From Brucella pseudintermedia (GTDB lineage: Bacteria; Pseudomonadota; Alphaproteobacteria; Rhizobiales; Rhizobiaceae), in the NCBI RefSeq assembly GCF_042697365.1, contig NZ_CP137605.1: 64,000 nt of DNA; one strand, 5' to 3'. Shown piece by piece: positions 42,491 through 51,411 of this stretch (position 1 is the stretch's first letter; every line of letters begins with the position of its first letter). A model generated the notes under the pieces. It saw only the letters and a program-made list of their open reading frames with translations, ran no database searches and was not told the origin of the DNA. A program made the translations under genes and the position numbers.

Positions 42491-43846
42491 TCAGCTTTGG
42501 GCCGGACCGAAAATCAGAATAGCTGGTTCTGCTTCGAGCAGCTTTTTGGCAATCGCTTTGACTTGATCCAGCGTCACGGCATCAATCAACTCCGAGCGCT
42601 TGCCGATATAATCACGCGGGAGCCCTGCTTCCTGCAAGCTCACCAGAGTTTCAGCGATTGCCGCGGACGAATCCAGATTATTGACCGCGTAAGACCCTTT
42701 GAGGAAGCTCTTCGCAGCAGCGAGTTCCTCTTCCGTCGGTCCATCGGCAGCCATCGCGGCAACTTGCTCGCGAATGATTTTCAAAGATTCCTGTGCCTTG
42801 TCCGGACGGGTTGCTGTCGAGATCATCAATGCTGACACATGATCGCGCAAAATCATGGAGGAAGAGACCGAATACGCAAGGCCACGCTTTTCGCGCACCT
42901 CGGCATAAAGACGCGAGGTGAAGCCGCCGCCTAGGATATGATTCATGAGATAGGCCGCGAAAAACTCCGGATCCTTGCGCGGAATCGCTGGATATACGAA
43001 GCTGATCGAGGTCTGTGGCATATCGAAATTGAGGCTGGTCGTTGTACCGAGTGCCAGTTTGGCATCCGGCACGGGAACCAGTTCAGCCATTGCTGGCAGT
43101 TCACCGAACACCTTGTCCAGTAACGCACCCAAATCCTTCGCATTGATGGCCCCTACGACGCCTATTGTCAGGTGGTCACGGGCAAAATTCTTGCGATGAA
43201 AATTCACCAGATCGTCACGGGCGATCGACTGCAGCGACTTTACCGTGCCGTCATTGGGTCGCGCATAAGGATGACTGCCGTAAAGAACTTCTGAAAACTT
43301 GCGCGATGCTATCGTCGAAGGATCCCGTTGCGAAGCTTCGATACTGGCAACGACTTGCTGACGTATGCGGTCGACGGCGTCCTGATCGAAACGAGGCTTG
43401 TTGACGGCAAGAGCGAGCAGACCGGTTACTGCATCGCGATTTTCGGCAAGCATCCGGATGCCGCCCGAAACCGAATCCTGCGTCGCGGAAAAGCTCATCT
43501 CCGCGCCCAGATTATCCATCCGTTCCTGAAACGCATCCGATTTCAGATCGCCTGCGCCTTCATCGAAAAGCCCTGTCATCAGGTTAGCCAAGCCTTCCTT
43601 GCCGGAAGGATCCTGCGACGTGCCGCCCTTGAAGGAAAAACGCATCGAAATGAGCGGAACCGAGCCATCTTCGACCAGCCAAGCTCGAACGCCCTTTGGA
43701 GAGACGACCTCCTGAATTTCGATGGCGCGCGCAGGCAAGGCACACACGATCAACAATGTCATTGATACCGCGAACATGCCAACTACAGAGCGGGCATAGC
43801 GAAATGCGAGAACACGTTGGAAGTTCAACATAAGAATGTTCTTCAC
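42491..43846 (-). CDS. M16 family peptidase homologue lacking the zinc motif (secreted partner)
   Basis: A 451-residue M16 (pitrilysin) fold protein with a signal sequence (SVVGMFAVSMTLLIVCALPA then RAIEI). Where catalytic members have HxxEH, this one has EGLANLMTGLFDEGAGD, so the zinc site is lost. The rest of the fold is intact (GVVGAINAKDLGALLDKVFG; RLYAEVREKRGLAYSVSS, with the substrate-binding RGLAY). It starts with a GTG overlapping the upstream catalytic gene by 4 bp and a strong GGAGGAA site. Pairs of one active and one inactive M16 protein act together in many proteobacteria. Confidence 0.92.
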   Translation of the reverse strand: MKNILMLNFQRVLAFRYARSVVGMFAVSMTLLIVCALPARAIEIQEVVSPKGVRAWLVEDGSVPLISMRFSFKGGTSQDPSGKEGLANLMTGLFDEGAGDLKSDAFQERMDNLGAEMSFSATQDSVSGGIRMLAENRDAVTGLLALAVNKPRFDQDAVDRIRQQVVASIEASQRDPSTIASRKFSEVLYGSHPYARPNDGTVKSLQSIARDDLVNFHRKNFARDHLTIGVVGAINAKDLGALLDKVFGELPAMAELVPVPDAKLALGTTTSLNFDMPQTSISFVYPAIPRKDPEFFAAYLMNHILGGGFTSRLYAEVREKRGLAYSVSSSMILRDHVSALMISTATRPDKAQESLKIIREQVAAMAADGPTEEELAAAKSFLKGSYAVNNLDSSAAIAETLVSLQEAGLPRDYIGKRSELIDAVTLDQVKAIAKKLLEAEPAILIFGPAQS

Positions 43847-45384
43847 TGGATCGTTCCTCCCGAACCATTGCCCCCGACGCCTTCTGGCGATGCGTCCGGG
43901 TTTTCCCGAGCGCTTTGCGGTTCTGCATTCGGTGGAAGCAGGTAGCTGGTTACCGATTGGTCCTCGACAAGATAACGTGACGCCACGTCTTTAATCTGGT
44001 CTACTGTAACGCCCTTGATGACCTCTGGCCATTTCTGGATATCATCGACCGTTTGTCCAACGGAAAGCGACGAGCCATAAATCCGCGCCATGCCCGTCTG
44101 GCTGTCACGCGCAAAAATGACCGCTTTGAGGAAACGGTTCCGAGCCTGATCGAGTTCGGTCTGGCTGACGCCCTCCCTGATGATCCGTGCGACTTCCGCA
44201 TCGACGGCTTTTTCGACATCACCCAGTGTCGCGCCATTGCGCGGGGCACCATAAACCGAGAACGTACCGTCATCGAGCGCATCGCCGCCATAGCTTGCAC
44301 CTGTATTGGAAGCGATGCCCTGTCTGACTATCAACTCCTGATAAAGACGCGAACGCAACGAGCCGCCGAGAATTTCGCTCAGGAGATCCAGAGCGGGTGC
44401 ATCTCCCGGTTTTGCATTGGGAAACCGCTTTTCATTCGCGTATGACGGCACGAGCCAGGACACCCGAAATGAAGGCGTGCTCACGCGCTCATCGTGAAGC
44501 GTCACGATGCGGGCGGCATGCTTCCTGGGTTCTTGTGGACGTTCGCGCGGCAGGACTTCAGCGCGCTTTGGAACGTTTGCCCAGGTTTTCAAGGTCAGTT
44601 CGCGTACGCGTTCCGGCGAAACGTCTCCGGCTATCACGAGCGTCGCGTTATTCGGTGTGTAGTATTGCTGATAAAAATCAATCGCGTTTTTCAGGCTCAG
44701 CTTTTCCATCTCCTGTTGCCACCCGATGACGGGCTTGCGATAGGGATGGTTATAGAAAAGAACAGCGTCGGTATTTTCCATCAGCATGGAAGCGGGATTG
44801 GAATCGACCCGCATGCGTCGCTCTTCCAGAATAACATCCCGTTCAGTTTTCACAGCTTCTTCGTTGAGCACCAGATTTTCCATCCGGTCAGACTCGAATT
44901 GCATCACCATTTCCAGAGCTTCAGGAGACACGCGCTGGAAATAGGCCGTGTAATCATAGGAGGTAAAGGCGTTTTCCTGTCCGCCAATGGAGGCAACTTT
45001 CGCCGAAAACTCACCGGCAGGGTGGTTTTTCGTTCCCTTGAACATCAGATGTTCGAGAAAATGCGCAATGCCTGAAACGCCCGGCGCTTCGTCCGCCGAT
45101 CCGACATGATACCAGATCATCTGCGTAACCACCGGGGCGCGATGATCGGGAATGACGATTACGTCCAAGCCGTTCGGCAGTGTGAAATAGCTGACCCCGT
45201 CCGACTGGGAAATTTCGGGAAGCACTGCTTGTTCAGGGGCTGTCGGCGATGAGGGAACAGGCTGCGCTTCGGTGGCAGCAGCAGGTTGGCTTTCTGCCCG
45301 CACAAAACCGTCTGCCAAAGGTAAAGCCAGCACGAAACCCAAAGCGGTGGACAATAGCAAGCGCCGGAGTGAGGGGTTCTTCAC
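43843..45384 (-). CDS. M16 family zinc peptidase, catalytic subunit (secreted)
   Basis: A peptidase of about 513 residues with signal sequence RRLLLSTALGFVLALPLADG. The zinc motif is GIAHFLEHLMFKG (HFLEH), with the distal glutamate in EEAVKTERDVILEERRMR, and the C-terminal half has RLYQELIVRQGIASNTGA. It acts in the periplasm with the partner encoded next. The start is uncertain: the GTG at 45382-45384 and the adjacent TTG both have GGAG upstream, while the ATG at 45433-45435 has none. Confidence 0.9.
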   Translation of the reverse strand: MKNPSLRRLLLSTALGFVLALPLADGFVRAESQPAAATEAQPVPSSPTAPEQAVLPEISQSDGVSYFTLPNGLDVIVIPDHRAPVVTQMIWYHVGSADEAPGVSGIAHFLEHLMFKGTKNHPAGEFSAKVASIGGQENAFTSYDYTAYFQRVSPEALEMVMQFESDRMENLVLNEEAVKTERDVILEERRMRVDSNPASMLMENTDAVLFYNHPYRKPVIGWQQEMEKLSLKNAIDFYQQYYTPNNATLVIAGDVSPERVRELTLKTWANVPKRAEVLPRERPQEPRKHAARIVTLHDERVSTPSFRVSWLVPSYANEKRFPNAKPGDAPALDLLSEILGGSLRSRLYQELIVRQGIASNTGASYGGDALDDGTFSVYGAPRNGATLGDVEKAVDAEVARIIREGVSQTELDQARNRFLKAVIFARDSQTGMARIYGSSLSVGQTVDDIQKWPEVIKGVTVDQIKDVASRYLVEDQSVTSYLLPPNAEPQSARENPDASPEGVGGNGSGGTIQ

Positions 45385-45470
45385 CAAGCGACATCTCCAA
45401 TCGGTTTCATTACCATCCGGCTCTCCGGACAGCATATCAATTCGATGCGGACCCTATTCGTCCGCTAATT

Positions 45471-46034
45471 TCAATCGGCGGCCTTCAGCCGGATCAGCCG
45501 AATGATCGTGCCTCCGTAGTTGCGCTCTTCGAGGACGACGAATCGTTCATCGAGTTCAAGCACCGCCTCGGCATCCTCTTCAAGCACCAAAAGTGCGTCA
45601 GGATTAAGCCAGCCGCCTTGAAGCGCTGATAAAAATGCCTTTTCTCCCATACGCCGCCCATAAGGGGGGTCAGCAAAGACGAGATCGAACGGCTCCATCG
45701 TGCCGACGATGCCCAACTGGCAGGCGTCACGCCGCAAGATCTTGGTATGCCCCTGCAGACCGAAGGCCTCGATATTTTGGCGCAACAGTCCCCGGCCTTC
45801 TGCAGATTCCTCTACAAAGGTCGCATAGCGCGCACCACGCGACAAAGCCTCCAGACCAAGCGCGCCAGTACCTGCAAACAGGTCGAGAACGCGTGCGCCC
45901 TCCACCTTGTCCGGGAAATTATGCGCGAGAATGTTGAAAAGGCTCTCGCGGGTGCGGTCGGTGGTGGGGCGAATGGCGTTGGTTGAAGGCGTTACAAGTG
46001 CGCGCCCGCGCAGCTTACCGCCGACGATCCGCAC
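45471..46034 (-). CDS. rsmD: 16S rRNA (guanine-966-N2)-methyltransferase RsmD
   Basis: A 187-residue SAM-dependent methyltransferase. It begins with the family-typical RIVGGKLRGRALVTPST, then SAM motif VLDLFAGTGALGLEALSRGA and the catalytic DPPYGRR. The GTG at 46032-46034 has GGAGG five bases upstream and gives the normal N-terminus; the frame remains open upstream only because it runs through the G/C-rich tail of the pseudouridine synthase gene. The two genes overlap by 20 bp and are probably coupled. Confidence 0.93.
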   Translation of the reverse strand: MRIVGGKLRGRALVTPSTNAIRPTTDRTRESLFNILAHNFPDKVEGARVLDLFAGTGALGLEALSRGARYATFVEESAEGRGLLRQNIEAFGLQGHTKILRRDACQLGIVGTMEPFDLVFADPPYGRRMGEKAFLSALQGGWLNPDALLVLEEDAEAVLELDERFVVLEERNYGGTIIRLIRLKAAD

Positions 46035-47691
46035 CGCCGCCTCCAGTTCTGCCACCCCCGGGCTTGCCGCCGCCCGGCTTCCCACCCGGCCCGCCGCCTG
46101 GTTTGCCTTCCGGCCTGCCGCTCCGCGGGCCTGAGCGCGTATCGCGGCCGGAAGCGCCAAAACGGCCTTCCGCACGCGGCCCGCCGTGCTTATCTGACTT
46201 GCGGCCTTCGAAGCCGCCCTTACCGCGTTCTCCTACACGGCCTTCTGCATCGCGCAATTCTGCACGCTCGCGTTTGCCGGGACGACGTTCCTTACGTCCA
46301 TCCTCACGCGGTTCGCGGCGCTCTGGACGCTCCTCTTCCGAACGATTTCCTTCCGGGCGCGGACGCAATGGACGGGAATCCTTATCGAAACGGCCTTCCG
46401 CACGCTTGCTGTAGCGGCGCTCGCCGCCTTCATCCCGCCCCTGCTCACCTTCGGGAACCCGGCGCGGGCGCATTTGCAGGTCACCGCTGAACTTTGCGGA
46501 ACGATGCGGAACCTGGTGTTCGACACGTGCCGGCTTCGCCGCAGCTTTTTCTCCCTTCGGACGCGCGCCCGGAGCCATCCAGACATTGGCGTTGCCGCGA
46601 CGGCGCGGCTCGACCTTTTCTGTCTTGTCATCGCGTCCGCGGCGGCGTTCGGGGCGACTGGAAATCCACTCGCGCTCCCGTGGGGCCCGACGGGTTTCAC
46701 CTTCCTGCCCCGGCTGACCTTCCTCCATGTCGCGGCGAGTACGCCCCTGAACAGCGGCATTGGAAAACTCGTTCAAGATCGGCGCATCAAAATCTGCACC
46801 CGATTCATCAATCAGCTTGTCGCCAAGCTGGTCCCGCAGCGTCCGGCCCTTGATTTCGCGGACAGCGCCTTCTTCAAGATCGCCAAGCTGGAACGGACCG
46901 AATGAAACACGGATAAGCCGTCCGACCGTCAGGCCCAGCGCACCGAGAATGTTCTTCACTTCCCGATTCTTGCCTTCGCGCAAGCCGATGGAGATCCAGA
47001 CATTCGCGCCCTGCACGCGCTCAAGTTCGGCCTCGACGCTGCCGTAGAACACGCCATCAACCGCGATCCCGTTCTTCAGCTCGTCCAGCTGCTGTTGCGT
47101 CACCTTGCCATGCGCGCGCACGCGATAGCGACGCAGCCAGCCGGTGGAAGGCAGCTCCAGAACTCGCGACAACCCGCCATCGTTGGTGAGCAGCAAGAGA
47201 CCTTCGGTATTGATATCGAGACGCCCAACCGAAAGCACCCGCGGCATTTCGGCGGGCAGCGCTTCGAATACGGTTGGACGGCCTTCGGGGTCACGATTGG
47301 TCGTCACAAGGCCAGCCGGTTTGTGATACAGCCAGAGGCGAGTGCGTTCGGCCTGCTTCAAAGGCTTGCCGTCAACCGTGATAATGTCCGTGCGTTTGAC
47401 ATTGACTGCCGGGCTTTCCAGCACCTTGCCGTTCACGGAGATACGGCCCGCTGCAATCATCGTTTCCGCTTCGCGGCGGGAGGCTATGCCCGCGCGCGCC
47501 AGACGCTTGGCTATACGCTCGCTCGTGTCATCCTGCCCTTCGGCATTACGAGATCCGAATTTACGCGGCTTATCGCGGCCACCATCGTCGCGGCGTGGAC
47601 GGCTGTCGCGGTCTGGCCGTCCGGGGCGATCAGAACGCCCTCCACGGCCATGAGGACGCTTCCCGTCCTTGTTATCGTCATCTGTAGTCAT
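46015..47691 (-). CDS. rluB: RluB-type 23S rRNA pseudouridine synthase with long disordered tails
   Basis: A 558-residue protein. A charged N-terminal tail (about residues 1-55) precedes an S4 RNA-binding domain (ERIAKRLARAGIASRREAET) and the RsuA/RluB catalytic domain with the essential aspartate in SVGRLDINTEGLLLLTNDGG and GLREGKNREVKNILGALGL. From about residue 300 the rest is low-complexity, rich in Arg, Gly, Glu and Pro, ending in GKPGGGPGGKPGGGKPGGG. This makes it nearly twice as long as E. coli RluB. Long RGG-like tails are frequent in rhizobial homologues and may bind RNA. It converts uridine to pseudouridine near the peptidyl transferase centre. Confidence 0.92.
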   Translation of the reverse strand: MTTDDDNKDGKRPHGRGGRSDRPGRPDRDSRPRRDDGGRDKPRKFGSRNAEGQDDTSERIAKRLARAGIASRREAETMIAAGRISVNGKVLESPAVNVKRTDIITVDGKPLKQAERTRLWLYHKPAGLVTTNRDPEGRPTVFEALPAEMPRVLSVGRLDINTEGLLLLTNDGGLSRVLELPSTGWLRRYRVRAHGKVTQQQLDELKNGIAVDGVFYGSVEAELERVQGANVWISIGLREGKNREVKNILGALGLTVGRLIRVSFGPFQLGDLEEGAVREIKGRTLRDQLGDKLIDESGADFDAPILNEFSNAAVQGRTRRDMEEGQPGQEGETRRAPREREWISSRPERRRGRDDKTEKVEPRRRGNANVWMAPGARPKGEKAAAKPARVEHQVPHRSAKFSGDLQMRPRRVPEGEQGRDEGGERRYSKRAEGRFDKDSRPLRPRPEGNRSEEERPERREPREDGRKERRPGKRERAELRDAEGRVGERGKGGFEGRKSDKHGGPRAEGRFGASGRDTRSGPRSGRPEGKPGGGPGGKPGGGKPGGGRTGGGGADRRR

Positions 47692-47881
47692 CTGGTATTG
47701 GCCTTTCAGCAGCGCTGCCGTGTCATCCTACACCTTTAAGCACAGGCAAGAGACAGCCGGAAACAGGAACGCCGCATAAATCCGTTCGCAAATCGGTTTC
47801 GATTTCGAGAATTATGCAGTAACAAATCGCTCCATGGCTTGCGAGCGAAATTTCCGAAAGAACGCACGAAATGGAGCAGGC

Positions 47882-48355
47882 ATGAGCAATGATGCCGGGA
47901 TCCTGAACCACGATGGGCCCAATCCCATGAAGATCGCGCTTGACGAAGCGCGAGCTGCCGGCGCACGTGAAGAAGTTCCCATCGGTGCAGTCATCACACA
48001 TCAAGGCATGGTCATCGCGAGGGCGGGCAACCGTACACGCGAACTCAATGACGTAACCGCTCACGCCGAAGTGCTAGCGATCCGCGCCGCGGGAGAAATT
48101 CTGCAATCCGAACGTCTGGTCGGCTGCGATCTCTATGTCACGCTGGAGCCGTGTGCGATGTGTGCGGCCGCCATTTCTTTCGCCCGCATACGTCGTCTCT
48201 ATTACGGCGCTTCCGATCCGAAAGGTGGAGGCATAGAATATGGGCCGCGCTTTTACACGCAGCCAACCTGTCATCATGTACCGGAAATTTATGCAGGCTT
48301 CTCAGAAAGCGAAGCCCAGGCAATTCTCAAGGATTTCTTCCGGGAAAGACGCTGA
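47882..48355 (+). CDS. tadA: tRNA-specific adenosine deaminase TadA
   Basis: A 157-residue zinc deaminase that makes inosine at the wobble position of tRNA-Arg. The zinc and proton-shuttle motifs are VTAHAEVLAIR (HAE) and LEPCAMCAAAI (PCxxC). GGAGCAGGC lies before the ATG at 47882; an in-frame start at 47834 is less likely. It is divergent from rluB. A relic of its middle part is found at 49407-49463, from an old duplication. Confidence 0.94.
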   Translation: MSNDAGILNHDGPNPMKIALDEARAAGAREEVPIGAVITHQGMVIARAGNRTRELNDVTAHAEVLAIRAAGEILQSERLVGCDLYVTLEPCAMCAAAISFARIRRLYYGASDPKGGGIEYGPRFYTQPTCHHVPEIYAGFSESEAQAILKDFFRERR

Positions 48356-48359
48356 ACTG

Positions 48360-48920
48360 TCAGCTCAGGGCTCTGCGTCCGGTCATATAGCGCAGCGTAT
48401 CATCACGCAGCGCGAAGTGGTGGAAGAGTGCCATCAGCACATGCCCGGCAACTGCCGCAAGCAACACCCATCCGAGCAAGCCATGCAATGCGTTACCGGG
48501 AGCGGTTAGTGCCGCATTCTGCACGCCCGTTTGCTCGAAAATCTGAACACCAAGAAACGAGAAGCCTCGCCCGCTTCCATATGTGCGCAGCAAAGCTACG
48601 GCCGGAACTGCAAACATCAGCCCGTAGATAACCAGATGCCCCAGCAGAGCCAATTTGCCAGCAAAGCTATGTTTATGAGGGCGCCTGCGAATATTCAACA
48701 ATCCCCAGCCCCCCCGCATCAGCACAAGTATCAGAAGCGCGAAACCAAGCTGGTGATGCGCAGCCCAAAAAAAATCATAAACCATCGTATTCTTGGCAAA
48801 GATACGAAGAATGGCGGATATGAACTGCCACAGAAACAATATAGCCATCGACCAATGAAAGGCCCTGCTGATCAGACCGTACCCATCTCGATTATCAAAA
48901 AAAACATTCGTTTTGCTCAT
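48360..48920 (-). CDS. Cytochrome b561 family protein, copy 1
   Basis: A 186-residue membrane protein with four helices and paired haem-ligand histidines, in SRAFHWSMAILFLWQF, WAAHHQLGFALLILV, LALLGHLVIYGLMF and AGHVLMALFHHFALRDDTL. It matches the CybB class of diheme cytochrome b561, which passes electrons from quinol in the inner membrane. It ends 4 bp after tadA in convergent orientation. It is a close paralogue of the gene at 49629-50198, produced by a tandem duplication. Confidence 0.9.
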   Translation of the reverse strand: MSKTNVFFDNRDGYGLISRAFHWSMAILFLWQFISAILRIFAKNTMVYDFFWAAHHQLGFALLILVLMRGGWGLLNIRRRPHKHSFAGKLALLGHLVIYGLMFAVPAVALLRTYGSGRGFSFLGVQIFEQTGVQNAALTAPGNALHGLLGWVLLAAVAGHVLMALFHHFALRDDTLRYMTGRRALS

Positions 48921-49128
48921 CGCATCACACCTTACTCTCGGAGCTTACAACGTGCGTATCTATTGGAAATATATCTTTGATTGAAATCAAATTACGCGGC
49001 ATGAGAGCAAAAATTACAAAAATTTAATAATCTACGAAAGACCACAGACGGCCTCTCCATAAATAGAATAAGCTGCAGTAAATATCTCACTGCTCCCTGA
49101 TCAAAGTCTGAGATCAAACAGTTAGACC
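48921..49128. other. A/T-rich upstream region of cytochrome b561 copy 1
   Basis: This stretch holds the presumed promoter of the cytochrome copy 1 gene. It is rich in A and T and has no coding sequence that I can support. The remainder of the 708 bp gap is occupied by the two gene remnants described next and a hairpin. Confidence 0.5.
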
Positions 49129-49405
49129 TTAGTTGCAAGGCAAATAATCTCGCCAATCCTTGGACCTCCGGCGGCGTTCTTGCGCTCACGAATGTCGGTG
49201 TGGGTGCCTCGTGGTCTTCGACGTTATTGCCGTGCAGCGACGCGGCCTGAATATGGACGCCGCCGCACATCCTGAACGACCGGAGATAGGAAACTTGGAT
49301 CGCCGCGGTTGCCGGTAATTTTGGCGTGCAGACGCCTGCAGCGCGGTCCCGGCGTTTCCGGCCAACTTGGATCGTAGCGGTGGCAACACTTTGCTGCGGA
49401 GCGTA
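49129..49405 (-). pseudogene. Remnant of the lipoprotein gene at 50497-51171
   Basis: The minus strand carries a decayed copy of the downstream lipoprotein gene. It ends with codons for RDYLPCN and a stop, against RDYLPWN in the intact gene, then shows a 160 bp internal deletion (intact positions 50560-50719) that shifts the frame. Further on it encodes GNRGDPSFLSPVVQDV-like text, against ANRDDPNFVSPVVQDV, and the nucleotide run GGCAACACTTTGCTGCGGAG is shared exactly. The signal-peptide end is missing; similarity stops where a tadA fragment begins. Several frameshifts make it non-functional. Confidence 0.9.
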
Positions 49406-49406
49406 A

Positions 49407-49463
49407 CTGGCTGCTCAATTTGAGCAACTTCCCGATTGCCATTTCTATGTGACGCTGGAGCCC
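49407..49463 (+). pseudogene. Fragment of tadA
   Basis: One plus-strand frame reads AAQFEQLPDCHFYVTLEP, which aligns with EILQSERLVGCDLYVTLEP of intact TadA (48100-48160), and the DNA run TATGTGACGCTGGAGCC matches tadA except for one base. After the LEP the reading frame continues about 30 codons with unrelated residues and no zinc cysteines. It abuts the lipoprotein remnant, exactly where a second tadA copy would lie after a tandem duplication. Confidence 0.8.
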
Positions 49464-49551
49464 TACACGGAATTTTTGGAAGAAGCGATCAGAAATCTTA
49501 TGAAAGAATTCCATAAAACAAGCGCGATTCGAGTGGGACTCGACCTGACCT

Positions 49552-49593
49552 GATCGCATCCCTGAACTGCGAAATGGCGTCAGGGATGCGATC
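49552..49593 (-). terminator. Long-stem hairpin downstream of cytochrome b561 copy 2
   Basis: GATCGCATCCCTGA (49552-49565) and TCAGGGATGCGATC (49580-49593) form a perfect 14 bp stem with a 14 nt loop, 36 bp past the stop of the cytochrome gene read leftward. It lacks a T-run. Confidence 0.55.
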
Positions 49594-49628
49594 TACTATA
49601 AACCAGCTCCGTAAGCTGCTTATCGGAT

Positions 49629-50198
49629 TCAGACGCCGGTCTTTTTTCGCCCGGCCATATAGCGCAACGTATCGTCACGCAGAACAAAATGGTGGATCAA
49701 TGCTATCGATGCGTGGCCTGCTACCGTAACCAGCAATACCCAGCCCAACAAGCTATGCAGAGCATCGCCCGGCGCAGTCAGCGTCTCATTCACAATACCG
49801 GTCTGCTGGAATAGTTCGATGCCTAGAAACGAAAAGCCACGCCCACGTCCATAACTGCGCAGGAGCGCCAAGGCGGGAACAACAAACATCAACGCATAAA
49901 TAGCCAGATGGCCGAGCACCGCCAGCCTGCCCGCCATACTCACCTCGTACGGACGCCCGACGATATTCAACGCACCCCACAGCGCGCGAAACATAACCAG
50001 CAACAAAAGAATTACCCCTAGCTGCATATGCTTCGTCCAGAGAAGGTCATCAATTGCAGAGCCCTTGAACAAGAGATGAATAAATGAAATGCCGAATTCA
50101 AAGGCAAACAAAAAAGCCATTATCCAATGAAAATTTCTGCTAACAATGCCATAACCACTTCGGTTATCCCAAATTCTGTTTTCAGAATCCAAAGACAT
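49629..50198 (-). CDS. Cytochrome b561 family protein, copy 2
   Basis: A 189-residue diheme cytochrome b561 with four membrane helices, haem histidines in SRNFHWIMAFLFAFEFG, TKHMQLGVILLLLV, LAVLGHLAIYALMF and AGHASIALIHHFVLRDDTL. It shares most positions with copy 1 (for example YGRGRGFSFLGIELFQQTG against YGSGRGFSFLGVQIFEQTG). Both copies remain open and keep every haem histidine, so both are probably used, perhaps under different conditions, since their upstream regions differ strongly. Confidence 0.9.
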   Translation of the reverse strand: MSLDSENRIWDNRSGYGIVSRNFHWIMAFLFAFEFGISFIHLLFKGSAIDDLLWTKHMQLGVILLLLVMFRALWGALNIVGRPYEVSMAGRLAVLGHLAIYALMFVVPALALLRSYGRGRGFSFLGIELFQQTGIVNETLTAPGDALHSLLGWVLLVTVAGHASIALIHHFVLRDDTLRYMAGRKKTGV

Positions 50199-50372
50199 TG
50201 AATACTCCTTTATATATAACTAATTTAACAATTTAATAACAAACTTATTAGTATTCCAAACCTATACATCAAAAACAAAAATTTTGCAATATTAATCATA
50301 TTATGACATTAATATGCTTGAAAGATAAAAATATACTATATCCGCCCCAGAAAATATTGAGGTCTAGAAATC

Positions 50373-50404
50373 GTTTTGAATATTGTTTTGAATATTGTTT
50401 TGAA
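50373..50404. repeat. 12 bp tandem repeat, about 2.7 copies
   Basis: GTTTTGAATATT occurs twice in tandem followed by GTTTTGAA. It lies in the 298 bp A/T-rich region (50199-50496) between the lipoprotein gene and cytochrome copy 2. No other gene or clear regulatory signal was found there. Confidence 0.8.
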
Positions 50405-50496
50405 AAACGTATCGTGCTCAGCGCGAATCAACACCAGAAATCAGTCCAATGGACTGATTTTCCAGCGTAGATGCTTCGGATTTTTGCCGATATTCC

Positions 50497-51171
50497 CTAA
50501 TTCCAGGGCAGATAATCACGCCAACCCTTGGACTTCCCGGCGGCCTTCTTGCGCTCACGTTCCTTCTGCGCCTCATCCGTGCCCAATTCGCCAACTGCAG
50601 CGGTAGATGCGGGCTGGCGGTATGCAAGCGGCGGCTCGCTCAGATAGCGGCGCGTCGTGGAAGAACCCTGAACCTGCTGCTGGCGAGCGGCCTTATAGGC
50701 TGCAACCTTGGCCGGATCGAATGTGGGTGTACGGGACTCATAGTCTTCGCGGCGGCTATTGCCGCGCGGCAACGCGGCCTGAATATTGGAGGCCACCGGC
50801 ACGTCCTGAACGACCGGAGATACGAAATTCGGATCGTCGCGGTTGGCGGTAATCTCGTCGCGCAAACGCTTGCGGCGCTGTTCCGGCGATTCCGGCCAGT
50901 TCGGATCATTGGCGCTGGCAACACTTTGCTGCGGAGCGGGCAATTGGCCCTTTTCACCCGGAGCCGGACGGACCAGATCGGGACGCGGTTTGTAGTCGAT
51001 GCGCTCTTTCTTGTTCTTACCCTGTCCGAAGCTCGCCATATTCGACATATCGTCGAGAAGCTGCGCTCCCGCCGTCTTGTCGGTTCCATAGGTTGGCGAA
51101 GACACGCAGCCCGACAGCGAAAGACCCGCCGTAGCCGTCATCAGTATCAGAACTCGTCCGTCAATCTTCAT
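50497..51171 (-). CDS. Lipoprotein of unknown function
   Basis: A 224-residue protein with a lipoprotein signal: MKIDGRVLILMTATAGLS then the lipobox LSGC before VSSPTYG. The mature chain is charged and proline-rich without obvious domains; conserved-looking parts are GKNKKERIDYKPRPDLVRPA, WPESPEQRRKRLRDEITANR and the C-terminal KSKGWRDYLPWN. The ATG at 51169-51171 is preferred over a GTG nine bases upstream. No function is known. A decayed copy is at 49129-49405. It follows ileS on the same strand, 240 bp away. Confidence 0.85.
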   Translation of the reverse strand: MKIDGRVLILMTATAGLSLSGCVSSPTYGTDKTAGAQLLDDMSNMASFGQGKNKKERIDYKPRPDLVRPAPGEKGQLPAPQQSVASANDPNWPESPEQRRKRLRDEITANRDDPNFVSPVVQDVPVASNIQAALPRGNSRREDYESRTPTFDPAKVAAYKAARQQQVQGSSTTRRYLSEPPLAYRQPASTAAVGELGTDEAQKERERKKAAGKSKGWRDYLPWN

Positions 51172-51411
51172 TAGCGCCACTTCTTTTACGCCAGCCGATT
51201 CTTATATTGCGAGGCTTGCACAGTGTGCCTTGCCTCAAAAAACCGGCAACTCCAAGGCAGATCGTGAATTTATCCGTGGACAGCCTTTTACATGAGAGCA
51301 TCCCATGTCGCAATCCGGAGTTGACGGCTATTTCATCATGTCCCGAACCGGATTTAAAACCCACAGCATTCAGTCAATCCCCGGCATTGGCTCATACCGG
51401 GGATTTATTCT

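Noticed and set aside
49224..49559. A 111-codon minus-strand frame as a functional gene
   Set aside because: It runs through the lipoprotein and tadA remnants; only a middle part resembles the lipoprotein, and the rest is out of frame.
50373..50404. Short tandem repeat as a CRISPR or plasmid iteron
   Set aside because: Units are 12 bp without spacers, fewer than three copies, and there are no cas or replication genes nearby.
47882..51171. Cytochrome/lipoprotein region as a mobile element
   Set aside because: No transposase, integrase, terminal inverted repeats or target duplications were seen; a tandem duplication explains it.
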